The notes under the pieces: generated by a model
Database searches by the model: none
The model's input: the letters and a program-made list of their open reading frames with translations, nothing else
Told to the model about the DNA's origin: nothing
NCBI RefSeq assembly: GCF_029873635.1
Contig: NC_080423.1
Coordinates: 103,044,991 to 103,108,990 of the forward strand
Origin: Malania oleifera
Taxonomy: Eukaryota; Streptophyta; Magnoliopsida; Santalales; Ximeniaceae
DNA: 64,000 bases
Reading direction: 5' to 3'
Made by a program: the position numbers and the translations under genes
In this document: in pieces, positions 45,401 to 55,560 of the stretch
How the letters are laid out: each line of letters opens with the position of its first letter
Position numbering within the stretch: position 1 is the first letter of the stretch

Positions 45401-48400
45401 TAATGGTTTCTGGATGGTAATGCATCCACAACTGCTGCAGCAAATGACCAGAAAACAATATCATTCCTGTCGTACAACGGACCAAAGGAACCAAAATCCA
45501 GAGCAGCAAACCATTTCAAATGCATCATCACGGAAAATAAATTCAAGAAAATATATGAGCTGTACCTCAACTGCAATGGCAAATGCATGCTGCGAATGAA
45601 ATCTTCATAAGATGTGCCCCCAATTCCCAATCTAAGCTCCAGCTGACATAAGCAATTATGAGGGGAAGGGATGTGAAGGAGAACGGTCAAAAACCAGATG
45701 GATTAATATGTGTCTACAAGCACTGAAGCATTTAAACCAGCAAGCCCTCATAGCCAGAAAGAGATAGGAAATATAATATCCCCACTTGAAGGATTATTTC
45801 CAAAATTTTTGCAGTTACCCTGTGTTTGGGAGAGGCCTTGGATTTGGATTTGTATGGATTTGGACAAGATGTAATACAAAATTGTATTGAATTTTGTCCA
45901 AATCCAAATCCCCAACTCCATGCTACCAAATGCAGCATTAATGTGCATGGCTTCATCCCCTTTGTCAGAGCAGAGCACACACACATCAAGTTTCTCTCAT
46001 GTATTATAATATGACAAAGATTTTGTGACAACTGCAAGGAGAAGACAAAATTAACTACAACCAGAAACTCTAGTGGCAGTGGATTTTTTGGTGGCTGCTG
46101 TAAACATAGCTCAGTTGAAGAAGATGATCTATTTGATGAGTGAGAGGACACTTGTTTGATCTGAAAAGCCTCTAAATAGAGGTTATGTCCAAACTGGTTC
46201 ACTAAATAAGTGAGTTAGTCAGACTTTAGTTTGTATGGTGGGGGCTCTTAATACTCCTAAAATTGGTCTGACAGAATCAGACATAGTCAAATGTCTGATT
46301 TAATAAGTAGGAAATTTCTGAGGCCTGTTTTCCATTTTTACCCTTAATGAAAAGTGAAATGACAAAAAAGGAAAACACACACACACACACACACACAACA
46401 CCCAAAATGAAACATATATCACAAGCTTAAAATTTGAAAATAACACATTCAGATATTAGATACCAAATGGTTAAAATAAGGGCAAAAGATGCTCACCTCC
46501 CCTAAGGTTTGACAAAAAGACAGAGACCTCCCTTGAGATTTCAAAAATGCCAAAGACTTTCCCTGAGGTTTTTCAAAAAAGCACAGACCTTCCCTAAAAA
46601 ACCTTATCTTTTTGAAAAATACAAGGAGAGGTTTATGTTTTTTTGACAAACCTTAGGATAGGTCTTTGGAGTTCTTGAAACCACAGGGGAGGTCTTCCAA
46701 ATTTCTGAAATCTCAAGAGAGGTCATTGTCTTTTTGTCAAATTTCAGGGAAGGTCAGCGTCCTTTGCCCTTAAAATAATTCATCATTTAGATTCAGTGAC
46801 CGAATCAAGTTAAAATTCAGAAATAATTGACAAAATCAGATTTGAATTCAATTTTCAGCACTTAAACACTTAATGTTACCTAACAGCACCTGAAAAATTA
46901 AAACATATCATCTCTCTCCTCCTCCACTATTCTTTCCTCCTTTTTTTTTCATTCATCATCTGCTCTGCTACTCCTCTTTCTTTTTTCTATCTATTAGCTC
47001 TGTTAATCATATGCATTATTTGTCTGCAACCTAACAGCATAAGTTTTAGGCCAATTAGCAACTTCAACATCATATTAGAGCCAAAATTGTCACAATGTCC
47101 TAGGTTCAATTCTTGTTGCGTATGTTTATGTTCTATTTTTTGTCTTATCCTCCTAATGATTGTCATTCTTCCTTTGTTTCTCAACACGAGCAGTAGGCCA
47201 GGGAAGCCTGAAGGCTTCATTTTCAATGACGAACTAAAAGGCTAACAGCTAAAACTTTTATTTTTAAGTCAATTAGTGAGTCCACAATCTCCATCCTGCT
47301 CTTCTCCTGCATAGAGAGGCATGGAAGATTGTTTTTTTTGCCATCCCCCCTCCTTCCTCTTCCTTATCTTTCTGATTCTCTTGTCATTGAACAACTTTAA
47401 ACACGCTTTATACCTTCTCTCACTACATTTTTCTTCTAATTATATTTTTCTCTCTTCCTCCTCCCCGATTTTAATACCATAAAAAACTAGCATCTTGTTT
47501 TGAAGAATTCCAATGTACATCAATCTTGGTATAAAAACCAAGATATTGCTGGTAGTGTAGCAAGATTCCATATTTTTTTCCCATTTTCGTAAACCAATGT
47601 GTTTCATTTTGACTGATATTCTACTATCCATACCAAAAAATGGATTCTCTCAAAGACATTATTCTATCTTCAATATGGTATACATCAATAGAAACTTGCC
47701 ACTCCATCCATCCCACCCTTGTTCTAGAGGCAACATACTTGATTTCCCTTCATATGGATAATGAACCATCTGACGAAATGAGGCACGGCTAAGATATCAT
47801 CTACTCATTTGGCAGTCCAAGAACTCCGGTTGAAAGTGATTCTTCAGTGAGATTTGAAGACAGGCCTATCATTTTGGGACTGGTATTTTTAGAGTCGGTT
47901 CTGATGATAATCCAAGAAGGCTAAGTATGACAGCCAAAACACTTTCAACAAGACTCTGCAACTTATTTAGCGTATGATGCTTGCTTCCATATACTGTTGC
48001 AAAGTGAAATAAATCTCATTTTGGCATATGTTTACCTTAGTCTCTATTAAGACTAGTGTGACATCCATCCTTCAAAGCTCTTTGTGCATCATTTTACGAA
48101 ATTATGATTTTCTGTCCCTTCCTGACAATGCTACTAAAACACGTGCAATAGCATATATCAGGGAGAATAATTTAGTTGCACTGCACCAATTAGCTGCATC
48201 CGAGCATGAACAAGGAAATAACCTTCTGATATGATAAAATGGAACTGTGAATATGCAACAGATATAATAAATAGATTCAACTTCAAAAGGCTGAGTATAG
48301 TATTGCAAGTCATCTTCGTTGCTTGTGAAACTACTTGAGAATAAAACAACAATAGTGCACCATAAGGCTAGGCAGAACACATTGAAAAAAACATAGAAAA

Positions 48401-51400
48401 AGAAAGGGACACAAGTATGCACATGTAAAAATGCACAGGACTGAAATAAGATTCCACAAAAAATCTAATGAAACTAATGTTTTGTCACTAAATATAATGG
48501 TATTGTTCGTTACTATAGCTATTTAGTGTTTCTGCTGTGTTATTGCTGTGTTAGCATGAGTTAGTGCGTGAGTTCGTAACGGTTATATGATCATTGTTAT
48601 GTACTTGGCATATATTATAAATAGAGGGAGAGACCTAACCTGTGATTATGTTTTCCAATTCACTCAATTCTTCAACACAGTACTAGAGTATGGTTCTGAG
48701 ACTTAAACCCTAAATGCCACAGCCACTGTCAAGTCGAAGCCTAAACCCTAAATATACTGCATGTCTACTACTGTAACAGAATTGCCACCACCACCATACC
48801 ATAGGACTGAAAACCAGCCAGCAGCTGCAGGAAGCCACAACATTTGCAGAAATTCCCTGGACGACACTGCAAACACAAAGCCCTTTAGATTTTGCAAAAC
48901 CAACACCATAGCCACCCATAGACATTGTTGATCTACCCACCACTGAAATCCCATCACTGGGACTGCTCCTAGGCGCATTAATGTCCCAGTTGAAGCCAGG
49001 AAGTGTCAATCCCATGTGCGGCTTGTGAAGCTTCTTACAGGCATGTTTCTGGCTTGAGTTGATCCTATACTGTTTGAATCCTTCAATAAACATATTTTGA
49101 GTTTTTGGTGATGGTTTTTTGTCCAAATATTTAACCTTTTTAGTTGCCGATGTGCAGTACTCCAAGGAATGATTGTTTGGTACCACCTGAAGCTATTTCA
49201 ATGTTTGTTGAGTCCATTGGGGCCTCAGACAGTGCTACATGCTGTGGTTTTTATTCATTAATTGTTTATCTTGTTCATTATGTGTTTTTGGTTTGCTCCA
49301 GTTGTCAAAGGTCATGTGTGTTGGGACTTGGGATAGAGTCCATGAATCCCAAAAGTATGTTAATAAAAGTATCTTGACTTCATATGGCGACCATCTTGTC
49401 ACAAAGTAGGTATGTTCTAGACACTTTAGAAGAGAGTGGGTGGTTGGGAAATACACCCATGGATCCTAACAGCAAGTTAGCACCAGATGTGGGTGATTTG
49501 TTGACTGACTATCTCACGATTACTCCACCTAGCATATCGAGCCAGTTTCTTAATTCTTCAAGAAAAAGTCACTAGGATGCAGTCATTTGTATCTTGAGAT
49601 ACCTCAAGCGCCATTGGCAGAGGTCCCTTATATCAAGATCAAGGTCACACTTATGTTCAGGATATACAGATACAGATTAGGCTGGGTAACCTCATTGTGT
49701 TTTGCTGGGGGTAGCTTAGTATCCTGGAAAAGTAAGAAACAAGATGTGATGGGTCAAGTACTGAGTCAAAGTATTAGCTGATGGCCCACACTACATATGA
49801 GCTTGTTTGGATAAAAAACATGTTTACGAAAACTAGGTTATCCACATTCTCATCCTATAGAGTTGATGTGTGATAATCAAGCCGCTTCATGTTGCCTCCA
49901 AACCAAGCTTCCATGAGCGAACAGAACGCATTGAAACTGATTGCCACTTTGTTCGACAAAAACTTGTGCAAAAGCTCATTACAATGACTCATGTGATGTC
50001 TGAATTTTAACTTGCTGATTTTTTCCACTAAAACCTTGGGAGGTGCTCAAGTTAAATCCAATTGTAATAAGCTAGGAGAATATGATATCTATGCTCTAGC
50101 TTGAGGGGGAGTGTTATTGGTCACCATAGTTATTTTAGCATTACAGTGAGTTATTGCTGTGTTAGTAAGCATTAGTGCATCAGTTAGCAAGGATAATATT
50201 ATTTTAGTTATGTAAAAAGGACATCCCCAGGCCACAAGGTTCCTGCTTTGCAAGGGTATGGTGAGGGGTAGTGTACATAGCCTTACCCCTGCTTTTATGC
50301 AGAGAGTTTGTCTCCTTGGACTCAAAGCTGTGACCAACTAGTCACATAGGAGCAACCTTACCGTCGACCCAAGGCCTGCCCTCAATATTATCATTGTTAT
50401 GTACTTTACATATATCATAAATTGAGGGAGTAACTTATCATTGTGATTAGGTCTCCAAATTACCCAATTCTTCAACAGGTATGAATTCGTTGGTCATTTA
50501 AATTTCTAAATCAAACAGTCAACGGCAGGAAAACTTACAGTAGGTGCTATAAGACCACCAAAAAGGATAATCCCAGCAATAAGAGAGAAACAGGTGGCAT
50601 AGTACACCTTAAGATTAGCTGCACTCTGCATGCAATATATTGATTAGTCGCCAGATGAAATTCCTCAAAGGAGAACAAAAGAATTGCTATATCTTAAAAT
50701 ATGCAGTTGCCAGATGAATTTTAACAAATTACTAGAGTAAAAGAAAGCTAACCAAAGGAGGCAAAAATGGAATGAATGATGGGAAATTAGGAAGTTCATT
50801 TTCTTGCTCTTCCTTAAAGATTCCAAGTTCAGCACTTTTGATTCTCTGTTGTATCCTAAGCCTGCGAACCTACAAGAATTTGAGGGCACATGCATCACAA
50901 ATATGATGATATGTGATTAAGTTATTAGATATGGAAATGAAAATAGTTTAACTAGATGTGAAGGGCACCAAACATAGCCAAAATCATATGACAAAACTAG
51001 ATCAAACAGTAGTCAGATATTCAAATACATTAAAAATGCCCCTGCAGCTTAGCTATTGCTTCCTATACTCAAATGCTCTTTAAAAACCCTACAAATTCCC
51101 ATGTGTGAATGAATGGGTTGTGCGAGAATAAGAATCAACTTCTACTCAACTACAGCTCTCTCGCTGTTGTCAGCTACTGAATGGGATAGAATGGGTCAAA
51201 TTAGATACAGATTAATTAGACAATAGATTCTTTTATAATATTTTTCTTGTATTTTAAGTGAATCCAAGAGTTTCTTTTTTCCTGCATTTCTAGAGGTCCC
51301 CTTGATTTAAATATTTAATCTAGGTTTAGCTGTCAGATAATTCATGGTTTGAATAGTACTAGCTATTTTGCTTTGAAGAAGTTTAAGACTCTGTAGTGGT

Positions 51401-54086
51401 CCACAGAATTTATTATCGCATCGTCACCAACTCAACCTTTAGCAAATACATAACTTGCTATAAGCAGAACAAAGCCAAACAAAAAACATAACAACGTTAC
51501 CACGCATGCATTTTAGAACATAGTAGTACATCTATGAATCTAACCTCCTCCATATGTAAAAAAATTTTGTTTCGACGACTTCTGATGTTGTCTTGAATTT
51601 CTAGCAGCTCCATTTTGGCAAAGCCCTGCACTGTTTCAGGTCCTTCTATGATGCAAAAGCTGCATTGAGACAAATCAAATATGCAACGTCTCTGATCATC
51701 AGGGCATTGATCATATCCAATTTTACATAAGTCAGCAGCCATTTTTAACATCAAAGCAAAGGAAAAGATGCTTTGTTAATTTATTCACAGAAAACCGATA
51801 TAGATAAAATAATTTGTGCTTTGTTAATTTATTCAGCATAAAGATAACCAACGTACATAAAATTTTTGATCAAATCATTTGTCGCACTTGAAAATATTGA
51901 TTTATTCTGGACAAATCAGCAAAAAAATAAATAAATAAAAATGAAAGATATGTGCAAAGGAAAAAAAAATGCAAATTAGTTGTTACATTCAAGGAGCAAA
52001 AGGAAGCCATATACATGGCCATTCCCTAGTAGTTAAATAAGGGAACAAAACAAACTAATAAAAAGTCATAAAAGGGCCAAATACCTACCAACTTCAAATT
52101 ACTAAAATTACAAAGTAAAACTCAGTCAAGTTCTCATGTCTCAACACCAATCTTACTCCGATAGCAAAGAGACATTTGAAGAGAAAAGCTAGAAACTAGA
52201 CATTTTTATATTAATCATAAAATCCATTTACATCCCTAAGTTTTCTGACATTCCAACCACTAAGTTTCTTATAACTTATAAGTGCCTAAAAACTTCCACA
52301 AATTACCTTCCCTTTATATTTCTATTGAAAGAAACACCCCCTGCGTTATCAAAGGTTACTTCCACGATAAGAAAGGCCTACATCAGCAAAATGACCTTTT
52401 TATATATTCATTTGATTACCAAAACATATGACATTAACAAATTAACTTAAAATATAAATACACTTATATAAGCAATGTTGTTAAATCCAACCCGGACATG
52501 AGCCTAGTGAAAGGGACGATGTGAGTCAATGAATGATCCAAAAGTGAGTCAACCATAAGACTGATGTGGTCAATAATAATCTATACAAAGTTTAAAGTAT
52601 TTAACTCTTAACTTTTAATTTTCATTGATTCATTTACATAAGAAGATCTCAACTTTCATAACTTACTAATTTAGCCTTGTTTTGGAAAAAAAAAAATGCA
52701 ACAACTGAATACAAGAAAAGTAAGGTTTGGGGGGTTTGAGCCTTTGACTAGGTTGTATACATTTTCATAAAAAAACCAACTAGGTTTTAAGCTCAGGTCA
52801 CTGGGTTTTTGGTCCAACCAATCAAGGCCTAGTTGGGTTTAATAACACAAGTAATAAGTATACATTAAAATATTAAAAAAAATATATTACTAATTGAATA
52901 AATTCCCAACTTAAACTATTATTTAGACAGAACCCACCATTGTCAAACCTTATAAATTTGAACTAACATCCATTGCCAATGCTAAAGAAATATTAAGATT
53001 TAAAAAATCCACAAAAACATAAATATGCATATTCCATTACCATAAGAAAATTAAGGCATAACTGTAATGATAAATACTCAGTAAAATATTATTAAAAAAT
53101 ATTAAAGTCTTCAATAACATGCATAATTCATTTAGGATTAAAAAAAAACTATAAAAATATTTTTTTCCTGAGACTTAAGAGCATACACCAAACAAAGTCA
53201 TTTATGCAAGTTCAAAGTGCCCACTTAACTTCAATTTTTGCATCCTACATGGGATTTTGTGGTAATTGTCAGCAACTCAAAGGCTGCAGTGCCATTTTCA
53301 GAAAACTTACAGGGAGTTGGTGAACATTACCCTAAATTTAAATCTAGGAAAAAAGGCAAAAGACATGTAATTAAATTATAAGAGGAGCAATAATTTTGCA
53401 AAGGTCAACTAAGCCTTGTTCACCAAATCACTTGCGAAAATCTCGCAAGCATTTTCCTGTGATGAACAATAACTATTTTAATACCCATACTTGACCATTC
53501 CTCTCCGTCACTCCTAACAGTTCTCCATATGTTTCAGCACTAAATGCTTGTACTACAATACGTTAACGCTTCACTAACTGTAAGCTTCAAATCCCATTTA
53601 TTTAGCAATATAAATAAGAACAATTTTAGAATTTTAGATTTTCTTTCGCTATGTCGAAACTAAGGAAACAAAAAACCTCTCTCAGTTGCCCAACATCCGG
53701 TTATTTGGAGTGGCTGACCTCACATACTAATTTTCCAAAAACCATAAACGCCACAACACCAGAAAAAAATCAAAACTATCCTCTCGTTCGCAGCATGATT
53801 CAGTAACCAAACGAATTCCAAAACCAGAAACAATATAATTCAACCCAAAACGCTCACACACACAAGCGAGAGATTACCCGGGGGCGTTTCTATCAGCCGA
53901 TGACGAATCGGAATCGACGGAAGGAGCAAACGAAGACGACGCGTCGGGCTCCAACGCCATTGAGCGCCATTTGAAGTTGGATTTGAGCTTGCCCTGAAGA
54001 AATCTGGAGTTGGAGAAATACGGATTGCAATGCAACACAGGTTTAGTAGGGAACGAAACCGCGAGAATTCGACCGGAACAAACCAT
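33410..54086 (-). CDS. OR: ORANGE-family plastid DnaJ-type zinc-finger protein (8 exons)
   Basis: Exons: 54086-53878, 51659-51545, 50869-50753, 50625-50539, 45642-45566, 35032-34905, 33977-33841 and 33487-33410. They give 948 coding bases, 315 residues and a TAA stop; all introns are GT-AG. Residues 1 to about 55 look like a plastid transit peptide. Residues 71-80 FCIIEGPETV open the conserved core. Membrane segments lie at about 154-173 and 206-225. The C-terminus has four CxxCxxxG repeats (C238, C249, C282, C293) as in the DnaJ cysteine-rich domain, without a J domain. ORANGE proteins stabilise phytoene synthase and promote chromoplast formation and carotenoid storage. The arginines in NIRSRRNK (96, 98, 99) are all kept, so the carotenoid-boosting histidine allele known from melon is not present. 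OR and OR-like paralogues cannot be separated here. The gene spans 20.7 kb because introns 4 and 5 hold transposons. Family length in Arabidopsis is about 307 residues. Confidence 0.96.
34240..34815 (+). repeat. Dispersed GGCGA-type repeat, copy 2
   Basis: Same family and orientation as 19468-20020. Shared blocks include TTGAGAATTTTATTTCTTGG versus TATGAGAATTTATTTTTTAG and the GGTTGAGGTTCAAGAGTT block at 34563-34580. It starts near CTAAAATGTGC and ends near TTCTAAAACATC, suggestive of inverted ends. It lies in ORANGE intron 6, stopping just before exon 6. Confidence 0.7.
35233..37300 (-). other. ORANGE intron 5, unassigned part
   Basis: A+T-rich intron sequence with a (CA)n microsatellite at about 36988-37014. 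Open frames here have no recognisable domain. Confidence 0.5.
37310..38720 (+). pseudogene. Ty1/copia RT-RNase H remnant, interrupted
   Basis: Reading frames broken by stops and shifts recall copia [11 protein letters not shown] at about 37330, then a GKVCKLK block at about 37576. The matching RNase H end appears at about 38500-38600 (MVVGSKAEFELNTTGHGVC). No LTRs were found. The middle is occupied by a LINE RNase H fragment on the other strand (38110-38405), so the copia remnant is older. Confidence 0.6.
38110..38405 (-). pseudogene. LINE C-terminal RNase H fragment
   Basis: The minus strand reads FSFKEANRVADALASLCNNC, the conserved end of the plant RNase H (RVT_3) domain of LINEs (EANRVADALA), then a degraded tail. 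It sits inside the copia RT-RNase H remnant. Confidence 0.65.
38925..39098 (+). repeat. Copia C 5' LTR
   Basis: 174 bp, ending TCTCAACA before the primer site. Confidence 0.92.
39691..43800 (+). pseudogene. Copia C gag-pol, decayed, protease active site missing
   Basis: Gag begins at 39691 (MESMNPKNMF) and runs with stops to about 40420. After a frameshift a complete CCHC knuckle (CTHCGQSNHTIEQCW) follows at 40437. Next comes a protease region with no DSG box: the frame passes from SRPSPWV straight into KGIPNSST, so the active-site segment is deleted. Integrase spans about 41040-41560 in several frames. The RT box YMDD is at 42841-42852 and RNase H at about 43340-43660 (VRSSAKSEYRA). Many stops and frameshifts; not translatable. 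Confidence 0.88.
43810..43981 (+). repeat. Copia C 3' LTR
   Basis: 172 bp starting TGTTAGAGG, preceded by a degraded purine tract (GAGAGGCAG) and followed by the duplication AGAAG. Confidence 0.92.
44107..45209 (+). pseudogene. 5'-truncated LINE with tail and target duplication
   Basis: Carries only the end of ORF2: a connection region at about 44200, then the zinc-binding region of LINE reverse transcriptases (44521-44997, with IWKAKAPSKIKA, SPDICVLCMRSEETCAHLFL and WCVRLERNNRIFKG). A 3' end ATTCTTTGTTTATC plus seven A's follows. Direct repeats of 16 bp (ATAATCTGT then C or A, then AGGATA) lie at 44091-44106 and 45210-45225 with one mismatch, marking target-primed insertion. One in-frame stop is at 44743. 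It sits in ORANGE intron 5, antisense to the gene. Confidence 0.92.
45820..45935. mobile_element. Small foldback MITE (116 bp)
   Basis: A near-perfect hairpin. GGATTTGGATTTG on the left pairs with CAAATCCAAATCC on the right, and an inner inverted pair (GGACAAGATG/AATTTTGTCC) continues toward the centre. The outer ends CTGTGTTTGGGAG and CTACCAAATGCAG are also roughly inverted. No clear duplication was seen. It lies in ORANGE intron 4. Confidence 0.65.
46480..46769. mobile_element. MULE-type MITE, copy 2 (290 bp)
   Basis: Begins GGGCAAAAGATGCTCACCTC and ends with its inverted counterpart (CAGCGTCCTTTGCCC), with long internal inverted repeats built from AGGTTTGACAAAAAGACA units. A perfect 9-bp duplication TTAAAATAA lies at 46471-46479 and 46770-46778. 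It lies in ORANGE intron 4. Confidence 0.93.
46790..48498 (-). other. ORANGE intron 4, unassigned part
   Basis: A+T-rich sequence with pyrimidine-rich tracts at about 46910-46990 and 47280-47470. No gene or clear repeat ends were recognised. Confidence 0.5.
48504..48677 (+). repeat. Copia D 5' LTR
   Basis: 174 bp, starting TGTTCGTTAC and ending CTTCAACA. The primer site after it is badly decayed. Confidence 0.9.
49333..50090 (+). pseudogene. Copia D gag-RT deletion junction and RNase H remnant
   Basis: The gag start (ESMNPKSM, near 49340) is followed within about 15 codons by MATILSQSRYVLDTL (49384), which belongs to the end of RT in copia C. Then come PMDPNSKLAPDVGD and RNase H fragments with stops (ISSQFLNSS, then a decayed VMSEF region). 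Protease, integrase and most of RT are gone. Confidence 0.85.
50112..50477 (+). repeat. Copia D 3' LTR, split by a SINE
   Basis: 366 bp, of which 50214-50402 is the SINE plus one copy of its target duplication. The remainder aligns with the 174-bp 5' LTR. Confidence 0.88.
50214..50383 (-). mobile_element. Au-like SINE (170 bp) inserted in an LTR
   Basis: On the minus strand it has a tRNA-like head, with GGTAAGGTTGCTCC and a B-box-like GCTTTGAGTCC at 50338-50328. Next comes the Au-type body (GCAGGGGTAAGGCT, GTACACTACCCC, GCAAAGCAGGAACC) and a CCTTTTT end. It is flanked by 19-bp direct repeats beginning AATATTAT and ending GTTATGT (50195-50213 and 50384-50402, three mismatches). The intact LTR at 48504-48677 shows the site before insertion. 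Confidence 0.88.
51660..53877 (-). other. ORANGE intron 1
   Basis: 2.2 kb of A+T-rich intron between the transit-peptide exon and exon 2. No transposon ends or coding remnants were recognised. Confidence 0.6.
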
Positions 54087-54207
54087 CTTGCTTCAACTCC
54101 AATCCCTGCGCTTCTCCCTCTCACTCCCTCGCGAGAACATCGAGCTCGCTAGTCGCTTCCTGTTCTGTTCGTGTATGGCTTTGTTGAAGGAAAGAACAGA
54201 GGCAGAG

Positions 54208-54332
54208 GAGATTCTTCTTCTTCTTTTTCTTCTTCTTCTTTCTTTTTTTTTTATAATAATTTTATAATTTATAAATATATAAGCAATGGTGGGAAGGTAG
54301 CTGTGGTGCGGCACGTGTAGGGACCTCATTGG
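54208..54332 (-). promoter_or_regulatory. ORANGE promoter and 5' leader candidate
   Basis: Reading the minus strand toward the start codon at 54086: a CCAAT box (54332-54328), a G-box CACGTG (54317-54312), and a TATA-like TATATATTTAT (about 54282-54272). A GAA-rich leader tract follows at about 54242-54208. The spacing puts transcription start near 54245, giving a 5' leader of about 160 bases. G-boxes bind light-related bZIP and bHLH factors, which would suit a plastid carotenoid gene; that role is inferred. Confidence 0.6.
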
Positions 54333-54963
54333 TGGGCGGTGGGTCCTATGTTTGCGTTTGGGTGAATGTGAAGAAAGGGACGGCCGGTGCAATGCATTTC
54401 ACTATTTTCAGCAGAAAACTGAAAAATTCAAAATCTAATCTGGTCAGGATTTTCCACGTCATTAGTAGCGAGTCTTTTTTTTTTTTTCTATTTTTGGTGC
54501 ATAGAGTAACTAATATTGAAATATGGAGGAGTTTTTTTTTTCTGAATTTGATTTAATTTATTTAAAAATATTTAATAAAAGTTCGAGAAAAATTTTATTT
54601 TTCCATTTGATGCGTCATAAAAAACGTTGGATCATTTAACGTTTTTTAAATGAAATACGTTAGATGGTCCAGCATCTTTTAATCTCTGAGAGTTCACCGC
54701 CCACGGACGCGAGGCAACCAAAAAATTTGCTCCGTTTCTTTACTCTTCCTCCCTATCCAACATCCAACTCGTCAATCTCATCGACGAAATTTACAGAAGT
54801 GCACTGTAAAAATAGTACAGAAGTAGGCTATTCCTTAGGTTCTCATCTATTTTTAAAAATATGTTTATACCATGTGAATGGTCAAGAGCTATTCTTTAAA
54901 GAGTCTTGCACTATTGGTCTAAGAATTTGAATTTATACTTTTAATTTTACTTTATACAAATTT
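54333..54963. other. Intergenic, unassigned
   Basis: Upstream of the ORANGE promoter. A+T-rich with poly-T runs. No gene or repeat ends recognised. Confidence 0.5.
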
Positions 54964-55243
54964 ATATAAAAGACACTAGCATATTTCAAAATTTGAATGA
55001 GTTCTCTTGAGCTTTTAAGAATTTTACAATTTCTCCTTAAATTTCTCGAAACAACACAAATCTCTTCTCATATTTTGTGAATTAACAAGTCTTTTAATAA
55101 GTTCAAATGTCTCAAAAATCAAATGTTTGGAGAAGTTTATGGTATTTTTAAAATCTGAGGGAAGATTCATGGAATTTTTGAAATTTCAAGAGAGTTCCTT
55201 ATTATTTTTGTCAAATCTTAGGAAATGTCAAGGTCTTTTGTCC
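54964..55243. mobile_element. MULE-type MITE, copy 3 (280 bp, decayed)
   Basis: Same length as copy 1 (280 bp). Left end ATATAAAAGACACTAGC and right end GTCAAGGTCTTTTGTCC are decayed inverted counterparts of the family ends, with a conserved TCAAATCTTAGG block near the right end. The flanking 9-mers no longer match well. Confidence 0.65.
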
Positions 55244-55263
55244 TAAATTTAAATTTAAATTTA

Positions 55264-55560
55264 AAAGAAAATATGCTGACCTCCCCTAAGCTTAGCAAAA
55301 AGACACTAATCTCCCTACAGTTTTAAAATTTCCAAAAATCTCTCTGGAGATTTTTAAGAATTTAAGAGACATCCTCCAAGTATAGCCAAAAACGAAAAAA
55401 TCTCTCTTTATATTTTACAAAAAGACAAATCTTTCAAAAGAAGGTTTTTGTCTTCTAACCAAATCTTGGAAGGTTTGTGTGTTTTTAAAACCTCATGAGA
55501 GAATAATGGAATTTTTGAAATTTTATAAGTAGTGTTTGCCATTTTATTAAGTATTTTTGT
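55264..55560. mobile_element. MULE-type MITE, copy 4 (decayed)
   Basis: Begins near GAAAATATGCTGACCTCCCC, a close match to the left end of copy 2, and continues with GCAAAAAGACAC units. The right end is too decayed to fix. It lies about 20 bases from copy 3. Confidence 0.6.

Larger units (their letters stand above)
48504..50477 (+). mobile_element. Ty1/copia retrotransposon D, internally deleted
   Basis: LTRs at 48504-48677 and 50112-50477, flanked by a perfect 5-bp duplication GGTAT (48499-48503, 50478-50482). The purine tract TTGAGGGGGAG precedes the 3' LTR. The interior is only about 1.4 kb: leader, first gag codons, then an abrupt jump at about 49350-49385 into the end of RT and a ruined RNase H. 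The 3' LTR is lengthened by an Au-like SINE. It lies in ORANGE intron 4, antisense to the gene; same family as copia A and C. Confidence 0.93.

Noticed and set aside
45364..45690. 108-residue minus-strand frame as a separate gene
   Set aside because: It contains ORANGE exon 5 (45642-45566) plus intron sequence.
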